A DNA stretch of 25,058 bases from Burkholderiales bacterium (GTDB taxonomy: Bacteria > Pseudomonadota > Gammaproteobacteria > Burkholderiales > SG8-41), in the NCBI GenBank assembly GCA_019746155.1, contig JAIESJ010000141.1, forward strand, positions 1-25,058. The letters run 5' to 3'. A program made the position numbers and the translations under genes. The notes below the pieces were generated by a model. The model worked only from the letters and a program-made list of their open reading frames with translations, had not been told where the DNA came from and searched no databases. The stretch's first letter is position 1. Each line of letters begins with the position of its first letter. This document shows, in pieces, positions 7,512-15,579 of this stretch.

Positions 7512-8600
7512 TCAGCGCCTGCGCTGATACAGCCCGCCGGGCAGCGCGGCGACCTGTCCCTCGATTTCGAGTTGGGTGAGCAGGGAAGAGACGGCGGCGC
7601 TTTTCAACCCGCAGCGTGCGCACAGCGTGTCGATATCGCAAGGATCGAAGCCGAGGCCATCGAGCAGCGCCTGGGCCCCGGGGTCGGTGGAGGCTGTTGC
7701 GGCGGGCGGCGCGGCGGCAGGTGCCGGCAGGTTGAGTTCTTCCAGGATATCTTGCGCGCTTTCGGCCAGTTTTGCGCCCTGCTTGATGAGCAGATGACAG
7801 CCTTTCGACAGCGGTGAATGGATGGAGCCCGGCACGGCAAAAACCTCTTTGCCCTGTTCGTTGGCAAGGCGCGCGGTGATCAGCGATCCGCTTTGCAGCG
7901 CGGCTTCGACGACGAGACACCCGCGAGCCAGCCCGCTGATCAGGCGGTTGCGGCGCGGAAAATTGGCTGCGAGCGCGGGCGTGCCCAGCGGGAATTCGGA
8001 AATGATGACGCCTTCTGCGGCAAGCCGGTGCGCCAGATCGCGGTTGCGTGCCGGATACACGATGTCGAGGCCGGTGCCGACGACCGCCAGACTGCTTGCC
8101 GCGCCGGCAAGCCCGCCACGATGGGCGGCGGCATCGATGCCGAGCGCTAGCCCGCTCACGATAGTCAGACCGGCGTCGGAAAGCGCTTGGGCGAAGGATT
8201 CGGCGTTGGCGATGCCTTGAGGCGTGGCGCTGCGGCTGCCGACGACGGCCAGCGCGTCATGATTGAGCAGCCCGATGCGGCCTTTGACATAGATGAGCGG
8301 CGGCGGGTCAGGGGTTTGCAGCAAGGCCTGTGGATAAGCGGTGTCGGCCAGCGTGACAATATGGTTGGTCGGGTTTTCCAGCCAACCGGCGATCGCATCC
8401 AGCCGGTCGGCGCCCGCGCCGCCATCGCAGATGGCCGCCGCAACGGCCGCCGGGACAATCTTGGCCAGCGTGGCATGGCTTGCTGCAAGTATCTGCTGTG
8501 GCGCGCCGAACGCCATCAGCAATTTGCGTAACGATTGATCGCCCACGCCCGGGACCAGGCTCAGGCGCAGCCACGATTCCAGGTCTTTATCGAGCGCCAT
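7512..8600 (-). CDS. dprA: DNA-processing protein DprA (Smf family)
   Basis: DprA binds incoming single-stranded DNA and loads RecA during natural transformation. The protein has about 362 residues. The N-terminal helical (SAM-like) part begins LESWLRLSLVPGVGDQSLRKLL. The Rossmann-fold core shows VGSRSATPQG, the family motif IVSGLALGIDAAAHRG, VVGTGLDIVYPARN, ISEFPLGTPALAANFPRRNRLISGLARG, SGSLITARLANEQGKEVFAVPG and a lysine/glycine-rich continuation. The C-terminus (FDPCDIDTLCARCGL...LEIEGQVAALPGG) is the winged helix seen in many DprA proteins. I chose the ATG at 8600; a GTG at 8642 in the same frame would add 14 residues without family support. It lies 63 bp downstream of the LysM gene and is probably co-transcribed with it. 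Presence of dprA alone does not prove competence. Confidence 0.95.
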   Translation of the reverse strand: MALDKDLESWLRLSLVPGVGDQSLRKLLMAFGAPQQILAASHATLAKIVPAAVAAAICDGGAGADRLDAIAGWLENPTNHIVTLADTAYPQALLQTPDPPPLIYVKGRIGLLNHDALAVVGSRSATPQGIANAESFAQALSDAGLTIVSGLALGIDAAAHRGGLAGAASSLAVVGTGLDIVYPARNRDLAHRLAAEGVIISEFPLGTPALAANFPRRNRLISGLARGCLVVEAALQSGSLITARLANEQGKEVFAVPGSIHSPLSKGCHLLIKQGAKLAESAQDILEELNLPAPAAAPPAATASTDPGAQALLDGLGFDPCDIDTLCARCGLKSAAVSSLLTQLEIEGQVAALPGGLYQRRR

Positions 8601-8663
8601 ATCTCGGTGAAGGGGAGAATGCGAGCCATCCCGCCGCGCCACGGGCCAAAACGGAATGCGGGA

Positions 8664-9815
8664 TCAAGGGTTGGTGACGATGTCCAGCACCGAGACCGGG
8701 CGCGAGGCCTGCATCACTAAACCGAATGCGGCGCGATCGAACGTGCGGAACACCATGACCAGGCCATAGCGCTCGTCTGGAAGCTTGGCGACGTCGCTTT
8801 CTTCAAGCGGCTCCGCACGCGAATAAACCGGTCCATCGCGCGGGAGAATGCGCTCGCCGTAGTAAGTGCGCGGCGCGTTGCTGCCCGAGGGCCCGCTGCG
8901 GCCGAACAGCGGTTGGGTGCGCTGGGCGTAGCGGAAGCTGCTCTGGCTGCGGTAGATCGCCAGCACGTGCCCGACTTCGAGCCCGTCATGGCTGCCTTTG
9001 GACAGCGCGACGATGGCGGGTGGGCCCGTTTCCTGCAGGCTGCCATAGGCCGATACGATGCGGCCCTTGATGTTTTTCTGGGGCGCGTGCGGCACGTAAG
9101 CAAAATTCGGCAGCTCCTTGGGGGCGGGCAGCAACCGGTCGTCCTGATAGATCTCCTGCGTTGACTTGGTGATTTCGATGGTGGCCACGGTGCCGCCGTA
9201 ATCGCGGACCCGCGCCTCGCCCAGATAAACCGCCTCGAAACCGAGCGTTTCCTTGGTGTCGGGATCAACGAGAGCGTCGCCGCGGCGGAAGATCTGCCAG
9301 ATTTCGCCCTTGTCCCGGGTGATGCCTTGGGCATAAGCGACGCTGCCGGCGCCGATCGCGACGCGGTTTTCCTCGGTCGCGACGATGCGCGCCGCCGAAT
9401 CAAGCTCGTTTGGGCCGACCACCAGTGGCTTGGACAGAAAGGGCTCGATCGCCGACGGGGAAATGGTCGGGACCGCCCGGGCATCGCGCGGCTCGGCACG
9501 CACTTTGGGCGAGAGCTTTACCGTAGGCAGGCTGAGCAACTGGAGCTGCGCGGCGTGCGGCGGCGAGCGGTGGAGCACCAGCACATCGCCGGGATAAATA
9601 CGATGCGGATTCCTGATCTGCTCCTGGTTCATTTTCCACAGTTCGGGCCAGCGCCACGGCTCTTTGAGGTAGCGGCCGGAAATGCTCCACAGCGTGTCCC
9701 CCTCGACTACGGTATAGCGCTCCGGCGCGGTATCCTTGAGTTCCCCGCCGTTGGCGGCAAACGCGGCCACGGCCGAAACCAACAGCAAAATCAGCGATAT
9801 AATTGTCTTACCCAT
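8664..9815 (-). CDS. Secreted LysM domain protein
   Basis: This is a predicted exported protein of 383 residues that probably binds peptidoglycan; its exact role is unknown. It starts MGKTIISLILLLVSAVAAFAANG, a classic signal peptide with likely cleavage after AFA. One LysM module follows at about residues 33-85 (RYTVVEGDTLWSISGRYL...NPHRIYPGDVLVLHR). The remaining 300 residues contain no catalytic motif that I recognise. An in-frame ATG at 9827 is possible, but the GGAG inside that longer version is well placed as the ribosome-binding site for the ATG at 9815. The LysM-dprA pair divergent from def-fmt is a conserved betaproteobacterial neighbourhood. Transcription starts in the 84-bp divergent spacer shared with def. 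Confidence 0.88.
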   Translation of the reverse strand: MGKTIISLILLLVSAVAAFAANGGELKDTAPERYTVVEGDTLWSISGRYLKEPWRWPELWKMNQEQIRNPHRIYPGDVLVLHRSPPHAAQLQLLSLPTVKLSPKVRAEPRDARAVPTISPSAIEPFLSKPLVVGPNELDSAARIVATEENRVAIGAGSVAYAQGITRDKGEIWQIFRRGDALVDPDTKETLGFEAVYLGEARVRDYGGTVATIEITKSTQEIYQDDRLLPAPKELPNFAYVPHAPQKNIKGRIVSAYGSLQETGPPAIVALSKGSHDGLEVGHVLAIYRSQSSFRYAQRTQPLFGRSGPSGSNAPRTYYGERILPRDGPVYSRAEPLEESDVAKLPDERYGLVMVFRTFDRAAFGLVMQASRPVSVLDIVTNP

Positions 9816-9899
9816 GGAACGCTCCATCTAGGCCCCGACGCGTAACATTATGTTTTGGTTTAAATTCTGCATCTAGTTCATTAAATTAGCAAGATTTTT
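9816..9899. promoter_or_regulatory. Divergent promoter region for LysM-dprA and def-fmt
   Basis: The spacer between the two divergent starts has an AT-rich core (about 9850-9899) that must carry both promoters. On the minus strand TTGCTA, 17 bases, then CAGAAT is a modest candidate for the LysM gene. For def I see no clear -35/-10 pair. The def start has no strong Shine-Dalgarno sequence. Confidence 0.4.
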
Positions 9900-10403
9900 A
9901 TGGCCCTACTACCGATTTTGCATTACCCCGATCCACGGCTGCATAAAATTGCCGCGGAGGTGCCCCGGGTCGATGACAATATCCGCAAACTAATCAAGGA
10001 TATGGCACAAACAATGTATGCTGCCCCCGGGATCGGACTTGCCGCCACCCAGGTTGATGTCCACAAACGGGTCATCGTGATCGATATTTCGGAAACGCGC
10101 GACCAGCTCAAGGCGTTTATCAATCCCAAGATCCTGGAAGCAAGCGGCGAAGCGGACTGCGAGGAGGGATGTTTGTCGGTTCCCGGGATTTACGAGAAGG
10201 TGCGCCGCGCCCAGCGTGTCAAGGTGACGGCGCTCGATGCCGGCGGCCAGCCTTTTACCCTGGAAGCCGAAGGGCTGCTCGCGGTGTGCATTCAGCATGA
10301 GATGGACCACCTGGAGGGCAAGGTCTTTGTCGAATATCTGTCGCGCCTGAAACAACGGCGTATCCTTGCCAAGCTGAAGAAACAGCAGCGCCAAACCATG
10401 TAG
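9900..10403 (+). CDS. def: Peptide deformylase
   Basis: Peptide deformylase removes the formyl group from the N-terminal methionine of new proteins, acting in the cytoplasm with a bound metal ion. The 167-residue protein has all three family motifs: GIGLAATQ (44-51), EGCLS (89-93, metal ligand Cys91) and QHEMDHL (132-138, metal ligands His133 and His137 with catalytic Glu134). The length and the N-terminus LPILHYPDPRL are typical of type 1 bacterial enzymes. It heads a plus-strand run with fmt and rsmB, the standard grouping in which Fmt adds the formyl group that Def removes. The def-fmt distance (217 bp) is large compared with the overlap or short gap usual in proteobacteria. Confidence 0.98.
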   Translation: MALLPILHYPDPRLHKIAAEVPRVDDNIRKLIKDMAQTMYAAPGIGLAATQVDVHKRVIVIDISETRDQLKAFINPKILEASGEADCEEGCLSVPGIYEKVRRAQRVKVTALDAGGQPFTLEAEGLLAVCIQHEMDHLEGKVFVEYLSRLKQRRILAKLKKQQRQTM

Positions 10404-10620
10404 CACGCCACCCCGGTCTTGTGCTCCGGCGCAGGACACGCACGGTGTGCCGGCAGCAGCCGACTATGACGCCTTCCCATATTTACTTTCCCGGCGCATC
10501 CCGTTGCGGCGTTTATCTTGCCGCCACCATCGTTGTCGGCGCCAGGGCGTATGCCACACTCGATGCCAAGGCGCCTGCCCGGTTTTGCGGGGTCGGCAGA
10601 CCTGGTCTTCACGCCCGTCC
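10404..10620. other. def-fmt spacer (217 bp), no supported gene
   Basis: Short open frames cross this spacer but resemble no known protein and have no good start signal. Just after def, CCGGC (10426-10430) pairs with GCCGG (10449-10453) and ACAC (10436-10439) with GTGT (10445-10448), giving a bulged hairpin without a T-run. The rest is GC-rich and featureless to the eye. Confidence 0.35.
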
Positions 10621-11538
10621 ATGAATATCGTTTTTGCCGGCACTCCGGAATTCGCCGCGGCAGCGCTCGAGGCGCTCCTGCGCGCAGGACACGCCGTTAC
10701 GCTGGTATTGACCCGACCCGATCGTCCGGCGGGACGCGGACTCAAGGCCCGGCCGTCAGCGGTAAAAAGCCTGGCAACGGAGCGCGGCCTGCCGCTGTTG
10801 CAACCGCCAACGCTGAAGGACCAAGGCATTATCAATACCATCGCCGCACTCAAGCCCGATGCCCTGGTGGTTGCGGCCTACGGACTGATCGTGCCGCCAA
10901 CGCTGCTCGACGTGCCGCGCCTGGGCGGCATCAACATCCATGCCTCGCTGCTGCCGCGCTGGCGCGGCGCGGCGCCGATTCAGCGCGCGCTGCTCGCGGG
11001 AGACCAGCAAACCGGCATCACCATCATGCAAATGGATGCCGGGCTGGATACGGGCGCGATCCTGCTGCAGGAAGCGACCCCGATCGGCGCCGACGATACC
11101 GCGCAATCGCTTCATGACCGGCTCGCCGAGCTTGGCGGAAGACTCATTGTGCGCGCGCTCGCCGCGCCGCTCGTGCCGCGCCGGCAGGACGCGGCGGCCG
11201 CGACGTATGCCGACAAGATCGACAGGCGGGAAGCGCTTATCGACTGGCGCGAGGACGCCGCCGGCATCGAGCGCAGGGTGCGCGCATTCGACCCGGTTCC
11301 CGGCGCCTCGTCCATGCTCAACGGAACGACCATCAAGATCTGGCGCGCGCGGGTAGAACGCGGCGTCAGCGCGCCGCCGGGCACGATCTGCGAAGCCGGT
11401 TCGTCAGGCGTCGTCGTCGCCTGCGGCAGGGACGGCTTGCGCCTGCTCGAGCTGCAGCGCGCGGGCGGCAAGCGGCTGCCGGTATCGGCCTTCATTGCGG
11501 GGTTTGATATGGCGCGCGAACTGCGTTTCGGGGTTTGA
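10621..11538 (+). CDS. fmt: Methionyl-tRNA formyltransferase
   Basis: Fmt transfers a formyl group from 10-formyl-tetrahydrofolate to initiator Met-tRNA. From the ATG at 10621 the protein has 305 residues and the canonical start MNIVFAGTPEFAA. The formyltransferase core shows TRPDRPAGRG (31-40), the catalytic Asn105 and His107 in GGINIHASLLPRWRGAAPIQ, and Asp143 in DAGLDTGAILL. The C-terminal OB-like domain contains the usual VRAFDPVPGASS segment. The frame is open further upstream (to 10447), but those extra 58 residues are Arg/Cys-rich and do not match the family, so they are not included. Its TGA overlaps the rsmB start by one base (TGATG), which suggests translational coupling. Confidence 0.97.
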   Translation: MNIVFAGTPEFAAAALEALLRAGHAVTLVLTRPDRPAGRGLKARPSAVKSLATERGLPLLQPPTLKDQGIINTIAALKPDALVVAAYGLIVPPTLLDVPRLGGINIHASLLPRWRGAAPIQRALLAGDQQTGITIMQMDAGLDTGAILLQEATPIGADDTAQSLHDRLAELGGRLIVRALAAPLVPRRQDAAAATYADKIDRREALIDWREDAAGIERRVRAFDPVPGASSMLNGTTIKIWRARVERGVSAPPGTICEAGSSGVVVACGRDGLRLLELQRAGGKRLPVSAFIAGFDMARELRFGV

Positions 11539-12821
11539 TGTACGAAGTCCAGAGTCTTGCCAGTACCGTCATCGGCAACGTGCTGGCGGGCCGCAGTCTC
11601 GACGCCGAGCTTGCGGCGTTGTGGCGGCGTCATCCCGGCTTGTCCGCGCAGCGGCGCGCAGCGACCCGGGACATTTGTTTCGGAACGCTGCGCTTTCTCG
11701 GCCGCATCGACGCCCTGCTTCGGGCATTGCTCGACAAACCGCTGCACGACGAGAAGCTGCGCTGCCTGCTGCGGGCGGCGCTCTATCAACTCGAATATAC
11801 CCGGGCCGCGCCCCATGCGGTGGTCGATCATGCCGTGCGCGCCTGCGAACAGCTCCGCCTGGCGGCGGCGAAAGGGCTTACCAATGCCGTGCTGCGTAAT
11901 TTTCTGCGCCGCCGCACGCCGTTGCTGGCCGAGGCGCAACGCACGGACCCGGGGCGTTATTCCCACCCCCAGTGGTGGATCGACAAGCTGCGGCACCAAT
12001 ATCCGCGGCAGTATGCGGCGATTCTGGAGGCCAATAATCTGCATCCGCCGATGACGCTGCGCGTGAACCGCCGGCGCGGCACGGTCGCGGAATATCTCGC
12101 GCTGCTCGCAAATAACGGCATCGCGGCGCAGCAGGTCAGCGCCTCGGCGGTGCGACTTGCAAAGCCGGTGGCGGTTGAGCGCATTCCGGGTTTTTCAGAG
12201 GGCCTGGTCTCGGTGCAGGATGCGGCCGCACAGCGCGCCGCGCCGCTGCTCGTGGCCGACGACGGCATGCGCGTGCTCGATGCCTGCGCGGCGCCGGGCG
12301 GCAAGACCGCACATATTCTCGAGCTTGCCGATGTGGACCTCGTTGCGCTCGACCGCGATGACGCCCGGCTCGAACGTGTGCGCAGCAATCTCGCCCGGCT
12401 CGGGCTAACGGCGCGTGTCGTATGCGGCGACGCTTGCGAGCCGCACGGTTGGTGGGACGGCAGGCCGTTCGACCGGATTCTTGCCGACGTGCCGTGCTCG
12501 GCCTCCGGCGTCGTGCGGCGTCACCCTGACATAAAATGGTTGCGCCGCGCCGCCGATATCGCACGGTTCGCGCAGCGGCAGCAGCGCATACTGGAGGCAC
12601 TGTGGCGGCTGCTCGCCAGTGGTGGTAAATTGCTGTACGCGACGTGTTCGGTGTTCCATGAGGAAAACCAGCATCAGGTTGCACGATTTCTGGAGCGCCA
12701 TCGCGACGCGCAACCCCTGATGTTCCCCGGGGCCGAGACCCACTTACAACAGGCCGCGGGCCAAATACTTCCGGACGAACAGCATGACGGCTTTTTCTAC
12801 GCGCTGCTGCATAAGAATTAG
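11538..12821 (+). CDS. rsmB: 16S rRNA (cytosine-C5)-methyltransferase RsmB
   Basis: RsmB (Sun/Fmu) methylates C967 (E. coli numbering) of 16S rRNA with S-adenosylmethionine. The 427-residue protein has an N-terminal NusB-like helical domain (about 1-135, with RRAATRDICFGTLR and EYTRAAPHAVVDHAV). A Rossmann methyltransferase domain follows. The SAM-binding motif is DACAAPGGKT (248-257). The two RCMT cysteines are Cys320 in DVPCSASGVVRRHPDIKW and Cys370 in LLYATCSV. The start at 11538 overlaps the fmt stop by one base. Its 3' end overlaps the next gene (DUF4390) by 38 bp, which is compact even for this operon. Assignment to RsmB rather than RsmF rests on the NusB domain and the link with fmt. 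Confidence 0.97.
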   Translation: MYEVQSLASTVIGNVLAGRSLDAELAALWRRHPGLSAQRRAATRDICFGTLRFLGRIDALLRALLDKPLHDEKLRCLLRAALYQLEYTRAAPHAVVDHAVRACEQLRLAAAKGLTNAVLRNFLRRRTPLLAEAQRTDPGRYSHPQWWIDKLRHQYPRQYAAILEANNLHPPMTLRVNRRRGTVAEYLALLANNGIAAQQVSASAVRLAKPVAVERIPGFSEGLVSVQDAAAQRAAPLLVADDGMRVLDACAAPGGKTAHILELADVDLVALDRDDARLERVRSNLARLGLTARVVCGDACEPHGWWDGRPFDRILADVPCSASGVVRRHPDIKWLRRAADIARFAQRQQRILEALWRLLASGGKLLYATCSVFHEENQHQVARFLERHRDAQPLMFPGAETHLQQAAGQILPDEQHDGFFYALLHKN

Positions 12822-13362
12822 CCTGCTTGCGGCGCTCACCGCGCTTTGGCTCGCTGTCGCCGCTCCGTCCGTCCATGCCGAGGGCATTGAAGTCAGGAAG
12901 GCGACGCTGGCCATGGTCGATGATGGCTATGTGCTCGAGGCCGAGTTTGGCGTCGCGTTGACGCCGCAGCTTGAAGAAGCGCTCAACAAGGGGGTGTCGC
13001 TTTATTTTCTCCTCGAATTCGAGCTGATACGCTCGCGCTGGTACTGGTTCAACGAAAAAGTCGTCAACACCCACCAGCAGTACCGCCTGTCCTACAACGC
13101 GCTCACCCGCCAGTACCGGGTCGGGGTCGGCACGCTTTATCAGAATTTCAGCACCCTGCGCGAGGCGCTGGAAGTCATGAGCCGCGTGCGACGGCGCGAA
13201 GAAGTCGAGCCGGGGGCGCTCAGGAAGGATTCGACCTACACGGCGGCGCTGCGCCTGCGGCTCGACACCACACAGCTGCCCAAACCGTTTCAGATCAGTG
13301 CGCTCGGCTCGCGGGAATGGAACGTCGGGTCGGACTGGTATCGCTGGACGGTGATGCCGTGA
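12784..13362 (+). CDS. Exported DUF4390 family protein
   Basis: This is a 192-residue protein with an N-terminal signal peptide (hydrophobic stretch at about 11-27, likely cleavage after VHA near residue 32). The mature part has features I associate with the DUF4390 family: VLEAEFGVALTPQLEEALNKGVSLYFLLEFEL and RSRWYWFNEKVV, followed by YRLSYNALTRQYRVG. No function is established. It is expected in the periplasm or attached to the envelope. The gene begins inside the 3' end of rsmB and ends with GTGA, overlapping the likely NtrY start. This position, directly before an NtrY/NtrX pair, is common in betaproteobacteria and hints at a role in what the kinase senses, but that is inference. Confidence 0.88.
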   Translation: MTAFSTRCCIRISLLAALTALWLAVAAPSVHAEGIEVRKATLAMVDDGYVLEAEFGVALTPQLEEALNKGVSLYFLLEFELIRSRWYWFNEKVVNTHQQYRLSYNALTRQYRVGVGTLYQNFSTLREALEVMSRVRRREEVEPGALRKDSTYTAALRLRLDTTQLPKPFQISALGSREWNVGSDWYRWTVMP

Positions 13363-15551
13363 CGCAGCAAGCGAAACACCGGCCGGCGCGCGCCAGCCCG
13401 GGGCTCAAGTATCTGCTGATCCTGTGCTTAGGCTTCGGCGCGGTGGCGCTTTTCCTGCTGGCGACCGCCAGCGCGAATACCACGCTGTTTGCCGAGCATT
13501 ATTCACTGCTTTTGCTGCTCAACGGCGGCATCGCGCTGGTGCTCGCGGCGCTGGTCGGCTACCAGCTGCTCACGCTCAGGCGCCGGCTCAAGGCCGGCGT
13601 GTTCGGCGCCAAACTCACCCTGCGTCTGGTGCTGCTGTTCGCGCTGATGGCGGTGCTCCCGGGCGCCCTGATCTACGGCGTGTCGGTGCAGTTTCTCGCC
13701 AAAAGCATCGAATCATGGTTCGAGGTGCGGGTCGACAAGGCGCTCGAGGGCGGGCTTAACATCAGCCGCAACGTCCTCGACAACATGCTCCAGGACCTGA
13801 GGGCGAAGGCCGATGCGATGGCGCTCCAGTTATCGGTGCGTCCGCCCGCCGAGCATCTGTCGGCGCTCAATACGCTGCGCGAGCAGGCGGGCGTGCAGGA
13901 GGCGACGCTCTTCAGTTCGCGCGGCAAGCTGATCGCCTACTCCGGCAATGAACGCATAGGGCTCATTCCGGAGCCGCCGGCCGCCGCAGTGCTGCGCCAG
14001 ATCCGCCTGCAGCAGACTTACAGCGCGGTCGAGGCCGTGCCCAACCGCGGGCTCATTCTGCGCGTGCTGGTGCCGGTCAGCGTGCTCTCCCTTGCCGAGG
14101 AGGCGCGCGTGCTGCAATTGCTGCAGCCGGTGCCGAAACAACTGGCGCAGGACGCTGAAACGGTGCAGGCGGGCTATCGCGATTATCAGGAACTTACGTT
14201 GTCGCGCCTGGGGCTGAAACGACTCTATGGCATAACGCTCACGCTTACCCTGCTGCTTGCGCTGCTGTCCGCGCTTGCGCTGGCCTTCCTGCTTTCCGAC
14301 CGGCTATCGGCGCCACTCGGCGTGCTGGTAGAGGGCACGCGCGCCGTGGCGCAGGGCGATTTCAGCCGGCGGGCAGCGGTGGCGAGCAGCGACGAGCTCG
14401 GCATGCTGACGCAGTCCTTCAACAGCATGACGCTGCAGCTCGCCGACGCGCGCGCGCTGGCCGAACACAACCAGGCGCAGCTTGTCCATGCGAAAGCCTA
14501 TCTGGAAAGCATCCTTGCCAACCTGTCGGCCGGCGTGCTCGCGTTCGACGGTAACCTGCACCTGCGCTCCGCCAATCCCAGCGCGGGGCAGATATTGGGG
14601 ACCGATTTCACGGCGCTGCTTGGCCGGGGCCTGGACGAATGGAGCGCGCACGATGCCGCGCTTGACGGGCTGGCACGCGCCATTCGCACCGGCTTCGAGC
14701 GCGCTGACAGCGCCGAATGGGAGCAACAGGTCGAGCGTGAAGTAAAGGGCGGCACCCAGGTGCTGCTGCTGCGCGGCACGCATCTGCCGCAAAGCGCGGA
14801 GAGCGGCAGCGTGGCGGTGTTCGACGACATCACGCACCTGCTGCAGGCGCAACGCGATGCGGCATGGGCCGAGGTGGCGCGCCGGCTGGCCCACGAGATC
14901 AAGAACCCGCTGACGCCGATCCAGCTGTCAGCCGAGCGGCTGCAGCGCAAGCTTGCCCCCAAGCTTGCCGACACTGACGCAGAAATGCTCGCGCGCTCGA
15001 CGCAAACCATCGTCAACCAGGTGACGGCGCTGAAGCGCATGGTCGACGCCTTCAGCCAATATGCGCGGACCCCCGAACCGTCGATGCGGGAACTCGACCT
15101 CAACAAGCTGGCGCGTGAAGTGCTGACGCTTTACGAATCACTGGGATCGAGCATCAGGCTCGAGCTTGCGCCGCAGCTGCCACCGGTGGTCGGCGACGCC
15201 GTCCAGTTGCGGCAGGTAATACACAATCTGCTGCAGAATGCCCAGGATGCGCTTGCCGAGACCGCCCAACCGAGCATCGTGATTGCCAGCGAAGCGACCG
15301 GAGGCACGGTGCGCTTTTCGGTCACCGACAATGGCAGCGGTTTCCCCGAGCACCTGATGAAACGCGTGTTCGAGCCTTATGTGACGACCAAGCCCCGGGG
15401 CACGGGCCTGGGGCTGGTGATCGTCAAGAAAATCATCGAGGAACATGGCGGAGAGATCACGATCCTGAATGTGGCGCCACATGGCGCGCGCGTGACCGTG
15501 TCTCTTCCCGCCGTCGCGGCGCGCAGCGCGGGGCACCAGTCCGCGGCTTAG
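13359..15551 (+). CDS. ntrY: NtrY-like membrane sensor histidine kinase
   Basis: This is a membrane-bound sensor kinase of about 730 residues. The N-terminus has three predicted membrane helices (about 16-36, 48-70, 84-110) and then a roughly 170-residue extracytoplasmic sensing region. A fourth helix (LYGITLTLTLLLALLSALALAFLL) leads into a HAMP linker with VAQGDFSRRAAVASSDELGMLTQSFN. A PAS domain follows (ILANLSAGVLAFDGNLHLRSANPSA). The HisKA phosphoacceptor is His512 in ARRLAHEIKNPLTPIQLSAERL. The ATPase domain has N-box NLLQNAQDAL, DNGSGFP and GTGLGL. I chose the GTG at 13359, which overlaps the upstream stop as GTGA; an ATG at 13317 in frame would add 14 residues. The partner regulator follows after 28 bp. 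NtrYX systems elsewhere respond to nitrogen or redox state; the signal here is unknown. Confidence 0.9.
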   Translation: MTQQAKHRPARASPGLKYLLILCLGFGAVALFLLATASANTTLFAEHYSLLLLLNGGIALVLAALVGYQLLTLRRRLKAGVFGAKLTLRLVLLFALMAVLPGALIYGVSVQFLAKSIESWFEVRVDKALEGGLNISRNVLDNMLQDLRAKADAMALQLSVRPPAEHLSALNTLREQAGVQEATLFSSRGKLIAYSGNERIGLIPEPPAAAVLRQIRLQQTYSAVEAVPNRGLILRVLVPVSVLSLAEEARVLQLLQPVPKQLAQDAETVQAGYRDYQELTLSRLGLKRLYGITLTLTLLLALLSALALAFLLSDRLSAPLGVLVEGTRAVAQGDFSRRAAVASSDELGMLTQSFNSMTLQLADARALAEHNQAQLVHAKAYLESILANLSAGVLAFDGNLHLRSANPSAGQILGTDFTALLGRGLDEWSAHDAALDGLARAIRTGFERADSAEWEQQVEREVKGGTQVLLLRGTHLPQSAESGSVAVFDDITHLLQAQRDAAWAEVARRLAHEIKNPLTPIQLSAERLQRKLAPKLADTDAEMLARSTQTIVNQVTALKRMVDAFSQYARTPEPSMRELDLNKLAREVLTLYESLGSSIRLELAPQLPPVVGDAVQLRQVIHNLLQNAQDALAETAQPSIVIASEATGGTVRFSVTDNGSGFPEHLMKRVFEPYVTTKPRGTGLGLVIVKKIIEEHGGEITILNVAPHGARVTVSLPAVAARSAGHQSAA

Positions 15552-15579
15552 ATGAAGGTGTAAACTTGGTGTAGAGCTT

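Noticed and set aside
8601..8642. GTG start giving a longer DprA
   Set aside because: The added 14 residues have no family support and the ATG at 8600 begins the usual N-terminal helix region.
10447..10620. Upstream in-frame extension of Fmt
   Set aside because: The extra residues are Arg/Cys-rich and precede the canonical MNIVFAGTPEFAA start.
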